A stretch of 64,000 nucleotides of DNA from Argopecten irradians (taxonomy: Eukaryota; Mollusca; Bivalvia; Pectinida; Pectinidae), in the NCBI RefSeq assembly GCF_041381155.1, contig NC_091142.1, positions 29,153,963 to 29,217,962 of the forward strand, read 5' to 3'. A program made the position numbers and the translations under genes. The notes below the pieces were generated by a model, which did not search any database, was not told the origin of the DNA, and worked only from the letters and a program-made list of their open reading frames with translations. Positions 62,971 through 64,000 of this stretch are shown one piece after another. Every line of letters starts with the position of its first letter. The first letter of the stretch is position 1.

Positions 62971-64000
62971 GTTAAAATAACCCTACTAGTTACACGTAAA
63001 ACATTAGTTTTATCAATGTTATTGAAGACCTGCAATGTTTTTTTTTTTTTTTTTAATGATACTCCAATATGCAAATACATGTTTAATAGCCTCTATGGTT
63101 TGGTTCCATTTTATCTATATATGTCTTCTATCAACTTATAGTGAACCTCATATTAGCCTCATAATAGAATAAAGCAGCTTCAATATCGTATGATAATACA
63201 TGTAGGTCTACAATTATATGTACATCTACTGATTGTGAACAGAAGCAAAACCGCTAATGTGGATTCCGTCTTTTAAATTTTGATTTTAACAGTTCTGAAG
63301 ACTAATGCTCTAAATACATATGATCAATATCAGCTGACCAGCGCTTCATGATGTACAATGTAGTAGGTCTACAACTGCTGTTTGATCATCCTCGATACCA
63401 TAGCTCGGTGAAACAATAATAGGTTTCCCTACTTTATAGTAGTACTTTATAGGTTATTGTATGTTTTCAAAACCAGAAGCAGACACCTGTGCTATAGCAT
63501 GACAGATTCTAATGGCCGGACAAACTTTATTCCGGAAATCTTTATTTATTGTATATTCATAGAATACGGTTTAAATGTTATTCTGAGATCCTGTGTAAAC
63601 ATCTGAAGTTTCTTACTTGATTTCTGGACTCTATGAGCCAGAATTTGAAAACAATTGAACATTGGGCACAACTTCAGTAAACATGTTAGCCTTTAAAATG
63701 TAAGTGATAAAGTGACGTTAAGGACAAATTGATGTAGGAAAAATAAAATCATCCTAAGATTATGAAATTTATCAATGTAGTAACTCGTTTGTAAATACAA
63801 CATACTATGTATGAAAAAAATATCAGTCATTGGACAGGAACCGAAAATACAAATAAAATGGAATTAAACATTACTTGACAAATATATGGTGCAACTTCAA
63901 AGACAATGTACATGTACATAAAAAACAAAAAAAAAGTGGATTTTGTAATAGGATCAACGTACGTACGTTTTACATGCGTGGTCCTCAACATGCATTTTAC

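Larger units (their letters stand above)
62169..64000. other. Intron 6 of locus E, start only
   Basis: The intron continues to the right edge; exon 7 is not found. It contains a family P MITE (62478-62842) set into a run of ACATACGTTT-type repeats that resumes at the window end. 63000-63950 shows only a T tract and AT-rich sequence. Confidence 0.6.

Overview
The window looks like nuclear DNA of a mollusc, most likely a bivalve. It is AT-rich, its genes have many short exons with GT-AG introns, it is full of small inverted-repeat elements and tandem arrays, and it carries tRNA-derived SINEs of a kind common in bivalves. There are no operons and no bacterial signals. The species assignment is inference.

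The main content is a cluster of cytochrome P450 genes of family 4 (closest in motifs to CYP4F/4V fatty-acid omega-hydroxylases). Five loci share one template: 12 coding exons with nearly fixed lengths (162/165, 202, 128, 125, 63, 124, 133, 124, 196, 77, 66, 100/118 nt) and fixed intron phases. From left to right: (A) 1501-8362 on the minus strand, all 12 exons still recognisable but a pseudogene, with the haem-ligand Cys changed to Tyr, stops, frameshifts and damaged splice sites; (B) 11913-17944, intact, 499 aa; (C) 20810-31735, intact, 506 aa, with the I-helix glutamate that anchors haem in this family replaced by Ala; (D) 40462-49192, only exons 1-3, with a 7.2 kb tandem array in intron 1; (E) 54306-62168, exons 1-6, running off the right edge. 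A and B are divergent; B to E point the same way. Between C and D lies one unrelated gene, a GT10 alpha-1,3-fucosyltransferase (34826-35893).

The CYP4 proteins are expected to be ER-membrane monooxygenases working with NADPH-cytochrome P450 reductase on fatty-acid-like substrates. The fucosyltransferase would act in the Golgi on glycans. I see no functional link between them.

The remaining DNA is mostly mobile and repeated sequence: a TTAA-flanked MITE family (six copies), a palindromic family of about 190 bp carrying TGACGTCA-like sites (seven copies, four of them in introns of gene C), a TIR family of about 320 bp with 7-8 bp target duplications, several foldback elements, SINEs, a 32-bp minisatellite of about 59 units and a 34-bp array of about 210 units.

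The most unusual items are: two 1.2-1.3 kb elements with the same architecture (ends TACGGYGG, 6-bp target duplications, subterminal arrays of perfect palindromes); exon 3 of gene E, which matches exon 3 of gene B at 127 of 128 bases although their introns and other exons differ; and the D/E arrangement, in which an isolated 5' half-gene could splice in phase onto the next gene.
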